From Actinomycetota bacterium (GTDB lineage: Bacteria > Actinomycetota > Acidimicrobiia > Acidimicrobiales > Ilumatobacteraceae), in NCBI GenBank assembly GCA_009726095.1, contig WLMZ01000006.1:1-62202 (forward strand): a stretch of DNA of 62,202 bases, in the 5' to 3' direction. Positions 24,203-33,156 of the stretch are shown piece after piece (the stretch's first letter is position 1; the number at the start of each line of letters is the position of its first letter). The notes below the pieces were generated by a model. The model saw nothing but the letters and a program-made list of their open reading frames with translations. It did not search any database and had not been told where the DNA came from. Both the position numbers and the translations under genes were made by a program.

Positions 24203-25174
24203 ATGCGCGCCGTTGTCTGTCAGCAATTCGCCCCGCTCGACCAACTGGTCATCGAGGAGCGTCCATCGCCAGCGTTGGCTCCCGGCCAGGTACGCGTTCG
24301 CGTCACGGCGGCCGGGGTCAACTTCGTCGATGCGCTCATCGTGCAGGGCCTGTACCAGATCAAGCCGCCGCTGCCGTTCGTGGCCGGCGGCGAGACCGTC
24401 GGGGTGGTCACCGAACTGGGTGAAGGGGTCACCAGCCCGACGCTGGGCGACCGGGTGTTGATCACGAGCGGCTTCGGTGGTTTCGCGACCGAGATGGTCT
24501 ACCCCGCAGACCGCGTGCTGGTCGTGCCGGCAATGCTCAGCGATGGTCAGGCCGCCACCTTCATGCAGAGCTACATGACCGCCTATTTCGCTCTCGTGCA
24601 TCGTGCCAACCTGCAGCCCGGCCAGTGGCTGCTGGTCCTGGGCGCTGGGGGTGGTGTCGGCTTGGCAGCGGTCGATGTCGGGCGGGCGCTCGGATTGCAG
24701 GTGATCGCTGTGGCATCGTCGCAGGACAAGCGCGACATGGCTCTCAGCCGTGGTGCCGTGGCAGTTATCGATTCCTCGACAGAGGACGTGAAGGCGCGGG
24801 CGAAGGAGATCAGCGGCGATGGCGTGGATGCGGTGTACGACCCGGTGGGTGGTCGCATGGGCGAGGAATGCCTTCGCGCCCTGCGCGAGGACGGCCAGTA
24901 CATCGTGATCGGATTCGCATCCGGTGAGATACCGAAACTGCCGGCGAACCAGGTCCTGTTACGCAATCGACGGGTCACGGGAGTGGACTGGGGAGCGTGG
25001 GTCGGTCGCAATCCGGCCGCCAACCAGGCATTGGTGAAGCAGCTCATTGCCATGATCGAAGCCGGCAAGGTGCACCCCGTCGAGCCGGTGAGCTACCCCT
25101 TCGACCATGCGGCCCAGGCCCTGGCGGATCAGCAGCAACGCCGGGTCGTCGGCAAAGCCGTGCTGGTGCCGTAG
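24203..25174 (+). CDS. Zinc-free quinone oxidoreductase (NADPH-dependent, MDR superfamily)
   Basis: 323 residues. Typical features are MRAVVCQQFAPLDQLVIEE, AAGVNFVDALIVQGLYQIKPPLPFVAGGETVGVV and the cofactor loop VLGAGGGVGLAAVDVGRALG. No structural or catalytic zinc cysteines are present. It reduces quinones or enoyl/enone substrates with NADPH. The stop is only 5 bases before an ACAD pair, so it may act as a C-C double-bond reductase in the same catabolic route. Confidence 0.92.
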   Translation: MRAVVCQQFAPLDQLVIEERPSPALAPGQVRVRVTAAGVNFVDALIVQGLYQIKPPLPFVAGGETVGVVTELGEGVTSPTLGDRVLITSGFGGFATEMVYPADRVLVVPAMLSDGQAATFMQSYMTAYFALVHRANLQPGQWLLVLGAGGGVGLAAVDVGRALGLQVIAVASSQDKRDMALSRGAVAVIDSSTEDVKARAKEISGDGVDAVYDPVGGRMGEECLRALREDGQYIVIGFASGEIPKLPANQVLLRNRRVTGVDWGAWVGRNPAANQALVKQLIAMIEAGKVHPVEPVSYPFDHAAQALADQQQRRVVGKAVLVP

Positions 25175-25179
25175 CGGTC

Positions 25180-26193
25180 GTGGAACTGGCCCTTTCCCCC
25201 GACCAACGGGTGCTGCTCGAGGCATTCGAACAGTTCTTCCGACGAGAATCGGCCCCGATGGTCGTGCGCCGGGCCGAGCCGCTCGGTTTCGATGCCGAGC
25301 TCTGGGCCGCATTGGCCACGATGGAGGTCTGGGGCAGCGACGCGTCGCTGTCAGATCTCTGCGTGATCGGCGAGATGGCGGGCCGGTCGGTGGCTCCGGT
25401 GCCGTTTGCCGAGCACGCTGTGGCGTCACGGGTGCTCGGATGGTCGTCGTTGTTCAGCGGCGAATCGATCGCCGGGTTTTCGCCGCGGCCGGCCAACGAA
25501 CATGGTGTGTGGTCCGTCGTGCCGGCCGGCGCCGTTGCCGACGTGATCGTGGGCATGGACCGCGACGAGTTCGTCGCCCTGGTCTCGCCCCCGCCGATGG
25601 CTGGGCCGCGCAACCACGCCAGCGCACCGTTGGCGGACCGCAGTGCGCGACTCGGTGAGCTCAGCATTCTTGGAACCCGTCGTGACTTCGACAGGGCCTG
25701 CGCCGAGTGGAAGGTGCTCACTGCGGCGATGCTCGTGGGTCTCGCCGCGGCGGCGCTGGAGATGGGCGTCGAGTACGTGCAACAGCGCCAGCAGTTCGGC
25801 GTACCGATCGGCGCCTTTCAGGCCGTGCAACATGCCCTCGCCGATCTCCCCGGTCGTATCGACGGTGCCCGACTGCTCACCCATCAGGCAGCTGCAGCGC
25901 TCGACGCTGGCGGGGGTGGCATCTGCGACGTGGCCAACAACGACATCACCGATGCCCACGCACTGGCATCGATGGCGTTCGTGTTCAGCGCCGACATTGC
26001 CGCCGATTCCACAGCGCGCAGCCTGCACTTCCATGGCGGCTACGGCTTTGCCGAGGAGTACGACATTCAGCTCTACTACCGACGGGCGCGTGGCTGGGCG
26101 CTGGTGCTGGGTGACCCGACAACGGAATACCTGGCGCTGGCCGATCGGTTGTGGCCCGATGACGCGCCGGCTCGCCGGGCCGCCGGGAGCTGA
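25180..26193 (+). CDS. Acyl-CoA dehydrogenase-like partner chain
   Basis: 337 residues from the GTG at 25180. Short beta domain without SEP-x-AGSD; C-terminal YVQQRQQFGVPIGAFQAVQHALAD and LHFHGGYGFAEEYDIQLYYRRARGW. It is the non-canonical subunit and here precedes the canonical one, the reverse of the order at 2588 and 19687. It probably forms a heterotetramer with the next gene product. Confidence 0.87.
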   Translation: MELALSPDQRVLLEAFEQFFRRESAPMVVRRAEPLGFDAELWAALATMEVWGSDASLSDLCVIGEMAGRSVAPVPFAEHAVASRVLGWSSLFSGESIAGFSPRPANEHGVWSVVPAGAVADVIVGMDRDEFVALVSPPPMAGPRNHASAPLADRSARLGELSILGTRRDFDRACAEWKVLTAAMLVGLAAAALEMGVEYVQQRQQFGVPIGAFQAVQHALADLPGRIDGARLLTHQAAAALDAGGGGICDVANNDITDAHALASMAFVFSADIAADSTARSLHFHGGYGFAEEYDIQLYYRRARGWALVLGDPTTEYLALADRLWPDDAPARRAAGS

Positions 26194-26194
26194 C

Positions 26195-27340
26195 ATGGAC
26201 TTCACCCTTGCCCCTGCAGTGTTGGCGTACCGCGAGCGGGTGCGATCCATCATCGCTGCGCACCACACGCCACAGACCGAGCATCATCAGCACACATCGG
26301 GCACGTTCAACAACCCGGCGCTCAACCGGGCGCTTGCTGCCGACGGCCTGATCGAACGTGCGGTGCCCGGCCTCGGCGCCGGCGACCCCATCGAGCTGTG
26401 GGTCTTGTTCAACGAAATGGAAAAGGCCGGTGCGCCATTGGACGCCCTGGCCATGGCGGTGATGATCGCAGGCGTCGTGCAACACGTCGGCACCGACGCA
26501 CAGAAGGCGGCTGTCATCCCGGCCGTCACCTCGGGCGGGGCATTGATCTGTCTGGGCTACAGCGAACCCGACGCCGGCAGCGACCTCTCGGCGCTCACCA
26601 CTCGTGCCGAGCGTGATGGCAGCGAATGGGTGATCAACGGGGCCAAGATGTGGACCACGATGGCCCACGAGGCGCGCTGGGTCATTCTGCTGGCGCGCAC
26701 CGATGCCTCGTTGCCCCGGCATCAGGGGCTGACGATGTTCCTGATCCCGATGGACACGCCCGGCGTGCGTGTCGATCCCGTGCACACCATGGCGACCGAG
26801 CGCACCAACGCCACGTTCTACGACGATGTGCGCGTCGGCGACGACTGCGTGCTCGGCGAGGTCAACGGTGGTTGGCGGGTCATGGGTGTTGCGCTGTCGT
26901 TCGAGCGTGGCGTCATGGGTGGCACGAATCCTGGCGTGCCGCTGCTGCGCCACACGGCGGCATGGGCGCAGGAGTCGGGGCGGATCACCGAGCCGGCGGT
27001 GCGCGAGAAGTTGGCGCGCGTCGCCATCGACAACCATGTGGCAGCGTTACTCACCCAACGATCGGCGTGGATCGCAGCGTCGGGAGGACTACCGGGCCTC
27101 GAGGGTTCGATGACCAAGCTCTTCGCCAGCGAGTCCTACCAGAAGGCATCCCGGTGGTTCCAGGAGATGGCGGGGGCCGAGGGCCTGCTCCAGTTGTTGC
27201 AGCCAGGCGCAGCCGCCCATGGCTGGATCGAATACGACGCCCGGCACTCGCCGGTCACCACCATCTACGGCGGCACCAGCGAGATCAACCGAAACAACAT
27301 CGCCGAACGCCACCTGGGCCTGCCGCGAATGCGCCGCTAG
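26195..27340 (+). CDS. Acyl-CoA dehydrogenase, canonical chain
   Basis: 381 residues. The N-terminus has an extra His-rich stretch (AHHTPQTEHHQHTSG, about 21-35). Core motifs are SEPDAGSDLSALTTRAE, NGGWRVMGVALSFERG and the C-terminal YGGTSEINRNNIAERHLGLPR. It starts one base after the preceding stop (TGA-C-ATG). With the 25180 gene it forms a pair following the quinone oxidoreductase. The gene ends 4 bases from the end of a convergent gene, so no terminator fits between. Confidence 0.9.
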   Translation: MDFTLAPAVLAYRERVRSIIAAHHTPQTEHHQHTSGTFNNPALNRALAADGLIERAVPGLGAGDPIELWVLFNEMEKAGAPLDALAMAVMIAGVVQHVGTDAQKAAVIPAVTSGGALICLGYSEPDAGSDLSALTTRAERDGSEWVINGAKMWTTMAHEARWVILLARTDASLPRHQGLTMFLIPMDTPGVRVDPVHTMATERTNATFYDDVRVGDDCVLGEVNGGWRVMGVALSFERGVMGGTNPGVPLLRHTAAWAQESGRITEPAVREKLARVAIDNHVAALLTQRSAWIAASGGLPGLEGSMTKLFASESYQKASRWFQEMAGAEGLLQLLQPGAAAHGWIEYDARHSPVTTIYGGTSEINRNNIAERHLGLPRMRR

Positions 27341-27344
27341 GACC

Positions 27345-28277
27345 TCATGTGCCGACGGTGTAGGGATCGATCAGGGCAACGACATCGTCGATGGGCGCCG
27401 ATCGCTCCCACATGATCGCCGAGGTGACCACGATGACCACCCACACGATGCTCACCACGTAGGTCCAGCTGAGCAGCGCTAGCGCGATTCCGACGCCGCC
27501 GAAGCCCGTGCCGTACCAGGTGAACCAACCGGGAAGAATGATCTGGGACAACGCCCACAGGGCGGTGCTGGCGAGCATTCCCAGCAGCGCTCCCGGGCGG
27601 AGGTCGCGCCAGGCGAGGGGTTTGTCGAGCAGTAGTCGTGGTGTGATCAACCAGAACAGGTAGTTCATCACCATCACGATGGGAACGGTCACCAGGTAGA
27701 ACGCCGGCCCGTTCTTGGCCGGAATGCGCTGCAGTATCTGGCTCAGCCCGAACGTGGCAAAGACCGTGACGAACCAGACTGCTCCGCGCGCCGGACCACG
27801 CCAGCCGCGCAGCCGGGGCACGCCCCACGCGTCGGCAAAGGTGCTCTGGAACACCGAGGCCACGTCGAAGCCGCCAAGCGCGAACGACACGATCGCAATG
27901 ATCGAGGCCACCTTGATGATGTTGTAGGTAGAGGGAAATGCCTGCGAGATCACCGATGCGGTCTGGCCGTGCAGATGGAACTGCTCGATGAAGACCTGGC
28001 TGAGCGAGATACGCCGCCGCAGCCGTGACAGATACGCAAACGCGATGATGATCAACGGAATGGTCGAGATGAACAGGTTGAACGCCATCAGCATGGCCTT
28101 GCGGATGCCCTCGATACGGAAGAAGCGCTGCACGATCGAGGTGGGCAGACTCACTGCGCGCAACGCGACGAAGCGGTCACGGCGCTGACGCCAACCCGTG
28201 CTGGCGGGTGTCTTGCCCGTCGCCTCGTCGGGGGAGCAGCAGGCCCGGGTGGTCTCGGGTGGTTGCTCGTTGGTCAC
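27345..28277 (-). CDS. YihY/BrkB family inner-membrane protein
   Basis: About 310 residues from a GTG at 28277 (longer in-frame starts exist). There are six hydrophobic segments, for example AMLMAFNLFISTIPLIIIAF, ASIIAIVSFALGGFDV and ALLSWTYVVSIVWVVIVV. A cytoplasmic Arg-rich N-terminal helix precedes them. The family was once misnamed RNase BN; it is now regarded as a transport- or envelope-related membrane protein of uncertain function. It is convergent with the ACAD operon and divergent from the LLM gene. Confidence 0.85.
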   Translation of the reverse strand: MTNEQPPETTRACCSPDEATGKTPASTGWRQRRDRFVALRAVSLPTSIVQRFFRIEGIRKAMLMAFNLFISTIPLIIIAFAYLSRLRRRISLSQVFIEQFHLHGQTASVISQAFPSTYNIIKVASIIAIVSFALGGFDVASVFQSTFADAWGVPRLRGWRGPARGAVWFVTVFATFGLSQILQRIPAKNGPAFYLVTVPIVMVMNYLFWLITPRLLLDKPLAWRDLRPGALLGMLASTALWALSQIILPGWFTWYGTGFGGVGIALALLSWTYVVSIVWVVIVVTSAIMWERSAPIDDVVALIDPYTVGT

Positions 28278-28359
28278 GTCGTCTATCTTGCCAGCACCCG
28301 GGCAGCGCCGTGGTCTGGTCATCGACCTACTGTGGCCCAGTGTCAGAAAGGTAGCTGTC

Positions 28360-29346
28360 ATGCCGTTCTATGGCCTTCGATTCGACTTCCGCAACCCGGC
28401 ATTTGCCGGGACCTCGATGACGCAGCGCTATGCGGCGGGTCTCGACATGGCGCAGTGGGCGGACGACTTGGGGTTCGTGCTGCTCGTGCTCTCCGAGCAC
28501 CACGGCAGTGCCGATGGTTATCTGCCGAGCCCATTGGTGATGGCGGCAGCGATGGCAGCGCGCACACGGTCGCTGCGCATCATGGTGTCGGCTGTGGTCG
28601 CCCCGCTGCACGACCCCCTGCATCTTGCCGAGGACGCAGCAGTCGTCGACCTGATCAGCGGCGGGCGTCTGGATCTCGTGCTGGCCAATGGATACGTCGC
28701 CGATGAGTTCGCCATGTTCGATGTGCCGATGAGCGAGCGCGCCCGGCGCACGACGAATGCGATCGAGACGTTGCGCGCTGCCTGGACCGGAGCGCCGTTC
28801 GAGCACGATGGGCGCTCAGTGCGGGTCACGCCTGCGCCCGAGCGGCCCGGCGGCCCAGCCCTGTCGCTCGGTGGCAGCACCGCTGCGGCGGCGCGGCGAG
28901 CAGCGCAGCGTGCCGATGGTTTTGTGCCGTCGCTGCCCGAGGTGTGGACGCACTACCGCGACGAACGACTGGCGTTGGGCCACCCTGACCCGGGGCCGTA
29001 TGCGGGTGCGGGCATTGCCAACTTCTACCTCTCTGACGACATCGAGCGCGGATGGGACGACGTGGGGGAGTACTTCCTCCACGAGACCAATGCCTACGGG
29101 CGGTGGATGGCCGATGCCGGACTCGATGGCATGTACGAACCGGCGGTCGACGTCGACACGATCCGTGCGCGTGGCATGTACCGGGTGCTCACGCCCGACA
29201 TGCTTCTGGCCGAGATTGCCGAAGCCGGGCCGTGGGCCTTTGTGTTGCTGCATCCCCTGCTTGGTGGGATTCCTCCGGATCTGGCTTGGCGTGGGCTGCG
29301 CCTGTTCGAACATGATGTGTTGACGCGCCTTCCCGGCGTGTCCTGA
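28360..29346 (+). CDS. LLM-class flavin/F420-dependent oxidoreductase
   Basis: 328 residues from ATG 28360, preceded by a GAAAGG about 7 bases upstream. It has the luciferase-like barrel: YAAGLDMAQWADDLGFVLLVLSEHH, LRIMVSAVVAPLHDPLHLAED and LISGGRLDLVLANGYVADEF. The EHH motif is typical of luciferase-like monooxygenases. It probably monooxygenates or oxidises a catabolic intermediate. The CoA transferase gene follows 15 bases later in the same direction. Confidence 0.88.
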   Translation: MPFYGLRFDFRNPAFAGTSMTQRYAAGLDMAQWADDLGFVLLVLSEHHGSADGYLPSPLVMAAAMAARTRSLRIMVSAVVAPLHDPLHLAEDAAVVDLISGGRLDLVLANGYVADEFAMFDVPMSERARRTTNAIETLRAAWTGAPFEHDGRSVRVTPAPERPGGPALSLGGSTAAAARRAAQRADGFVPSLPEVWTHYRDERLALGHPDPGPYAGAGIANFYLSDDIERGWDDVGEYFLHETNAYGRWMADAGLDGMYEPAVDVDTIRARGMYRVLTPDMLLAEIAEAGPWAFVLLHPLLGGIPPDLAWRGLRLFEHDVLTRLPGVS

Positions 29347-29361
29347 GTTCAGGAGTCGATC

Positions 29362-30606
29362 GTGTCTGGAGCCCCGATGTCTGGTGAAGGTTTGCTTGCG
29401 GGCGTGCGGGTGCTCGACCTTTCGTTGCTGGGGCCCGCTGCGCTGGCCGGACACCTCGTCGACTTCGGCGCCGAGGTGATCAAGATCGAGGCGCCGTCGG
29501 GCGACTACGTGCGCCAGATGACCTGGCCCATCGTGGAGGGCACGTCGTTGATGCATCTGCACATCAACCGCGGTAAGGAATCGCTGGTGCTCGATCTGAA
29601 GACGCCGGAGGCCGACGTCGTGCTGAGCGAGCTCATCGCGAAGTCCGATGTGATCATCGAGGCGATGCGTCCGGGGTTCCTCGACAAGCGCGGGTTCACC
29701 CATCAACGCCTCCGTGAGATCAACCCGGCCATTGTGTTCTGCAGCATCAGCGGGTACGGCGCAACCGGGCCGTATCGCGACCTGCCGGCGCACGGCGTGG
29801 CGTTCGATTCGTGGGCCGGGCAGATCAACCCGGTCGTCGATGCCGACGGCTTCTGCCGCACACCCGACCAGACCAACATCGGCATCACTGCCGGTCCGGC
29901 GTTTGGGGCGATGGCCGTGCTCGCCGCGCTGGTGCGGGCGCGCACCACTGGCGAGGGCGCCTATATGGAGATTGCCCAGAGCGATGCGGCGGCATATTTC
30001 GATTGGTACCGCATCGAGAGCTGGAAGGCCTACGAGCAGCCCGCCGATGTGGTCACCGGCAACGCGAGCGACGACTACCAGCGGCGCAAGCCTGGCCTGG
30101 GCGGGATGTGGGAGGGCGTGCGCTACCAGTTCTACGAATCGGCGGATGGGCATGTGTTGTTGATGGCCAGCGAGCAGTCCTTCTGGAAGAACTTCTGCCT
30201 CGGCGTGGGTCGTGAGGACCTGTTCGAGTTGTACCCCGGCAGCAAGTACGCCGACCATGCGCGCGGCAACATCGCTCTGCAGACCGAGCTGCGTGCCATC
30301 TTCCGCACGCGCACTTCGGCCGAGTGGCTGCAGTTCGCCGGCGAGCACAACACCACCATCGCTCCGGTGAACACGCCCCAGACGGTGATCGGCGATCCGC
30401 AGTTCGTCGATCGGTTCGCGTGGACCACCATGGATCAGACCGGCTGCGAGCAGTTGCTGTTCCCGCTGCACATCGCGGGCGAAGAACTACCCGTGCCCAG
30501 CGAGGCGCCAACGGTTGGCCAGCACACCGATCAGGTCCTGCAGCGTGTGCTGGGCTACGACCAGCAGCGCCTGGAACAGCTGCGTGCCTCCGGCGCGCTC
30601 GGCTGA
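29362..30606 (+). CDS. Family III CoA transferase (CaiB/FRC type)
   Basis: 414 residues. The start is GTG at 29362, set by AGGAG 7 bases upstream. It has LLAGVRVLDLSLLGPAALAGHLVDFGAEVIKIE, NRGKESLVLDLK, IISGYGATGPYRD-like (SISGYGATGPYRD) and MEIAQSDAAAYF, the region of the catalytic Asp. The full-length 400+ residues and absence of the AMACR GHDIDY motif favour an acyl-CoA:carboxylate CoA transferase over a racemase. It would activate an acid to its CoA ester without ATP. Confidence 0.88.
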   Translation: MSGAPMSGEGLLAGVRVLDLSLLGPAALAGHLVDFGAEVIKIEAPSGDYVRQMTWPIVEGTSLMHLHINRGKESLVLDLKTPEADVVLSELIAKSDVIIEAMRPGFLDKRGFTHQRLREINPAIVFCSISGYGATGPYRDLPAHGVAFDSWAGQINPVVDADGFCRTPDQTNIGITAGPAFGAMAVLAALVRARTTGEGAYMEIAQSDAAAYFDWYRIESWKAYEQPADVVTGNASDDYQRRKPGLGGMWEGVRYQFYESADGHVLLMASEQSFWKNFCLGVGREDLFELYPGSKYADHARGNIALQTELRAIFRTRTSAEWLQFAGEHNTTIAPVNTPQTVIGDPQFVDRFAWTTMDQTGCEQLLFPLHIAGEELPVPSEAPTVGQHTDQVLQRVLGYDQQRLEQLRASGALG

Positions 30607-30789
30607 CCTGCCGGTGGGCGTCTTGCCTGCCGCTGCGCCACCCTGGGTGCTGTGCGTATGGTTGTGAGGCGCTGAGCATTCACGAGCTCGCGTCCACACC
30701 TGCCGGCCACGGCGGCCGTTTGGCTAATGCTGTGCATTAGGTTACGATTTGTTGGTCGCGCGCATGCTTGCGCCTACGTGGGGGTAGTC
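30607..30789. other. Intergenic promoter region of the igr-like operon
   Basis: 183 bases. The first half shows nothing clear. The second half holds a perfect palindrome (30724-30740) lying between a possible -35 (TTGGCT, 30720-30725) and -10 (TACGAT, 30744-30749) with 18-base spacing. An RBS-like GGGGGT precedes the ATG at 30790. Confidence 0.55.
30724..30740. promoter_or_regulatory. Candidate operator of a second type (CTAATGC-TGT-GCATTAG)
   Basis: An exact inverted repeat with 7-base arms and 3-base spacer, AT-rich in a GC-rich genome. It sits in the promoter spacer 49 bases before the first gene of the steroid side-chain operon. Its sequence is unrelated to the TCTGAC family, so a different regulator is likely. 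Confidence 0.65.
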
Positions 30790-31932
30790 ATGGAATTCGG
30801 GCTGTTCAATCAGATGTACCACCCGGAGCATCGCAGGGCTGAGCGCACCGAGCAGGAGGTGCTGCGCGAGGAGTTGGCCATCATCGAGGTGGCCGATCGA
30901 GTTGGGTTCAAGTACGCCTGGGTGAGTGAGCACCACTTCCTCGACGAGTACTCGCACCTGTCCGCCAGCGAGGCGTTCATGGCCTACGCCCTGGCGCGGA
31001 CGAAGAACATCCATATCGGCTCGGGCATCATCAACATCACGCCCAACGTGTCGCCGCCGTCGCGCGTGGCCGAGAAGGTGGCGATGCTCGATCAGCTCAG
31101 CCAGGGTCGTTTCGAATGGGGTACCGGTCGTGGCTCGTCGTCCACGGAGGTGTTGGGTTTCAACATCGAGAACATGGATGTCACCCGCCAGATGTACGAC
31201 GAGACCTTGCCCGAGATCATCAAGATGATGGGCGTGGGCGAGTACGGACCATTCGACGGCAAGTTCTTCACGATGCCGCGGCGGAACGTACTGCCCAAGC
31301 CGTACATCAACCCCCACCCCCCGATCTGGGTGGCAGCGGGCTCGCCCGGCACGTTCGAGAAGGCCGCCCGGCTCGGGCTCGGTGTGCTGTGCTTCACGCT
31401 CGGCACCCCCGAGTCGCTGGCTCCGCTGATCGAGATCTACAAGAAGAACATCGAGAAGGCCGAACCCATCGGCGGCTACGTCAACAACAACATCATGGTC
31501 ACCACCGACATGATGGTGCTCGAAGACGGCGCCCGTGCCCGTCAGGTATCACTGAACAACCGTGGCAACTACCACACGGCGTTGTTGCTGAAATACCTCG
31601 ACAGCTTCCCCATCTCTGATGGTCAACCCAAGTGGCCCGATATTCCTGCGCCGCCAACGGCTGGTCAGCTTGAGTACGCGATCAAGAAGGGCATCGTCGC
31701 TGTCGGTTCGCCCGACGAGGCGATTGAGTCGCTCAAGCGTTACGAGGCCATCGGCGCCGACCAACTCGCCTTCGGCACCTTCGCGACCGATGTGTCGTTG
31801 GAGGACGCCACCGAGGCCTACGAGACCTTTGGCAAGTACGTGCTGCCCGAGTTCGATAAGGACCCGGTGCACTCCACCACCCGTCAGCGCGAGGCTCAGC
31901 TCGGCATTCTCCCTCCCGTTGCGGTGAGTTGA
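30790..31932 (+). CDS. LLM-class flavin-dependent monooxygenase-like protein, first gene of the igr-like operon
   Basis: 380 residues, the longer luciferase-like type. MEFGLFNQMYHPEHRRAERTEQE, then DRVGFKYAWVSEHHFLDEYSHL, VAMLDQLSQGRFEWGTGRG and PHPPIWVAAGSPGTFEKAARLG. The EHHF signature fits FMN/F420 monooxygenases that act on alkyl or terpenoid substrates. It is separated by only 3 bases from the ACAD gene and leads the side-chain degradation operon. The mycobacterial igr operon has a P450 at the head instead. Confidence 0.87.
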   Translation: MEFGLFNQMYHPEHRRAERTEQEVLREELAIIEVADRVGFKYAWVSEHHFLDEYSHLSASEAFMAYALARTKNIHIGSGIINITPNVSPPSRVAEKVAMLDQLSQGRFEWGTGRGSSSTEVLGFNIENMDVTRQMYDETLPEIIKMMGVGEYGPFDGKFFTMPRRNVLPKPYINPHPPIWVAAGSPGTFEKAARLGLGVLCFTLGTPESLAPLIEIYKKNIEKAEPIGGYVNNNIMVTTDMMVLEDGARARQVSLNNRGNYHTALLLKYLDSFPISDGQPKWPDIPAPPTAGQLEYAIKKGIVAVGSPDEAIESLKRYEAIGADQLAFGTFATDVSLEDATEAYETFGKYVLPEFDKDPVHSTTRQREAQLGILPPVAVS

Positions 31933-31935
31933 CCG

Positions 31936-33156
31936 ATGGACATCGGCGACTCCCCGGAGGAAGCAGCATTTCGGGCGGAGGCACGTGCCTGGCTCGAGGC
32001 GAATGCTCAACGCCGCGATCCAGCCAAACGACACAAGCAGGCCTCGACGGATGTCGAGCAGGATGTCCATGCCCGTGCATGCCAGGAGTGGCAACGGGTG
32101 TTGTACGACGGTGGTTGGGCCGGGCTCACATGGCCCAAGCGGTTCGGTGGCCGTGGTGGCACGCCGTGGCAGGCTGCGATCTTCGCTGAGGAGCAGAACA
32201 AGTTCGATGTAGCAGTCGGGGCGTTCGCTGTGGCGCACGGGATGGTGGCGCCGACGTTGATGATGCACGGCACCGACGACCAGCGCGGACATCTCGATGC
32301 GATGCTGCGCGGCGACGACATTTGGTGCCAGCTGTTCAGCGAGCCCGAGGCAGGCAGCGACTTGGCCAACATCGGCACCCGTGCCGTGCTCGACGGTGAC
32401 GAATGGGTGATCAACGGCCAGAAGGTGTGGACCTCGGGTGCCCAGCACAGCGTGTATGCGATCCTGCTGGCACGCACCGATCCGGATGCACCCAAGCATG
32501 CCGGCATCACGTACTTCATCCTCGACATGCGTTCGCCCGGTATCGAGGTTCGTCCGCTGCGCCAGATCACCGGCGTCGCTCACTTCAACGAGGTGTTCCT
32601 CACCGACGTGCGCATTCCCGTGGCCAACGTTGTCGGCGACGTCAACGGCGGTTGGAAAATCGCGCACACCACGCTCTCAAACGAGCGGGCGCTCATCGGT
32701 GGCGGGAACACTGCATGGAGCATGCAGGAACTCATCGCGATGGCCCGTCATTTCGGTCGCACCAACGACCCGATCGTGCGCCAGGGCATTGCCAAGGCGC
32801 ATTCCCGGGCGGCGGTGTTGCAGTACATGGGCTACCGCATGCGCACCTCGATCAGCCGTGGCGAGATGCCCGGCGTGGTGGCCAGCACGATGAAGCTGTT
32901 CTACGCCCGCCATTGGGCGGCCACCACGGCCCTCGCCCTCAGCATTCAGGGCGCCGATGGCGTGCTGTGGGGCGACTCGGCGTTGGACGACGGCCTGTGG
33001 CAGCAGACGTTCTGCGGCCAATATGCGGTCCGCCTGGGCGGCGGCACCGATGAGATCCAGGGCAATGTGATCGGCGAGCGAGCGTTGGGGTTGCCCCGCG
33101 AGCCGGCGCTCGACCGCGATCTGCCGTGGCGCGAGACCCGAGGAAGTGGACGATGA
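31936..33156 (+). CDS. Acyl-CoA dehydrogenase, FadE29/ChsE2-like chain
   Basis: 406 residues. ARAWLEANAQRRDPAKRHK, WPKRFGGRGGTPWQAAIFAEE, SEPEAGSDLANIGTRAVLDGDEWVINGQKVWTSGA and the C-terminal GGGTDEIQGNVIGERALGLPREP are canonical ACAD features. With the FadE28-like chain at 34121 it should form the alpha2beta2 enzyme that dehydrogenates the 3-carbon (isopropionyl/propanoyl) side-chain CoA ester of a steroid. That placement is inferred from the ChsH2/ChsH1/Ltp2 neighbours. The stop overlaps the next ATG (ATGA). Confidence 0.9.
   Translation: MDIGDSPEEAAFRAEARAWLEANAQRRDPAKRHKQASTDVEQDVHARACQEWQRVLYDGGWAGLTWPKRFGGRGGTPWQAAIFAEEQNKFDVAVGAFAVAHGMVAPTLMMHGTDDQRGHLDAMLRGDDIWCQLFSEPEAGSDLANIGTRAVLDGDEWVINGQKVWTSGAQHSVYAILLARTDPDAPKHAGITYFILDMRSPGIEVRPLRQITGVAHFNEVFLTDVRIPVANVVGDVNGGWKIAHTTLSNERALIGGGNTAWSMQELIAMARHFGRTNDPIVRQGIAKAHSRAAVLQYMGYRMRTSISRGEMPGVVASTMKLFYARHWAATTALALSIQGADGVLWGDSALDDGLWQQTFCGQYAVRLGGGTDEIQGNVIGERALGLPREPALDRDLPWRETRGSGR

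Noticed and set aside
28816-30471. Long open frame (551 codons) on the minus strand
   Set aside because: It lies antisense to the LLM and CoA-transferase genes, reads as low-complexity H/R/P/G-rich sequence without motifs, and is a codon-bias shadow of GC-rich genes.
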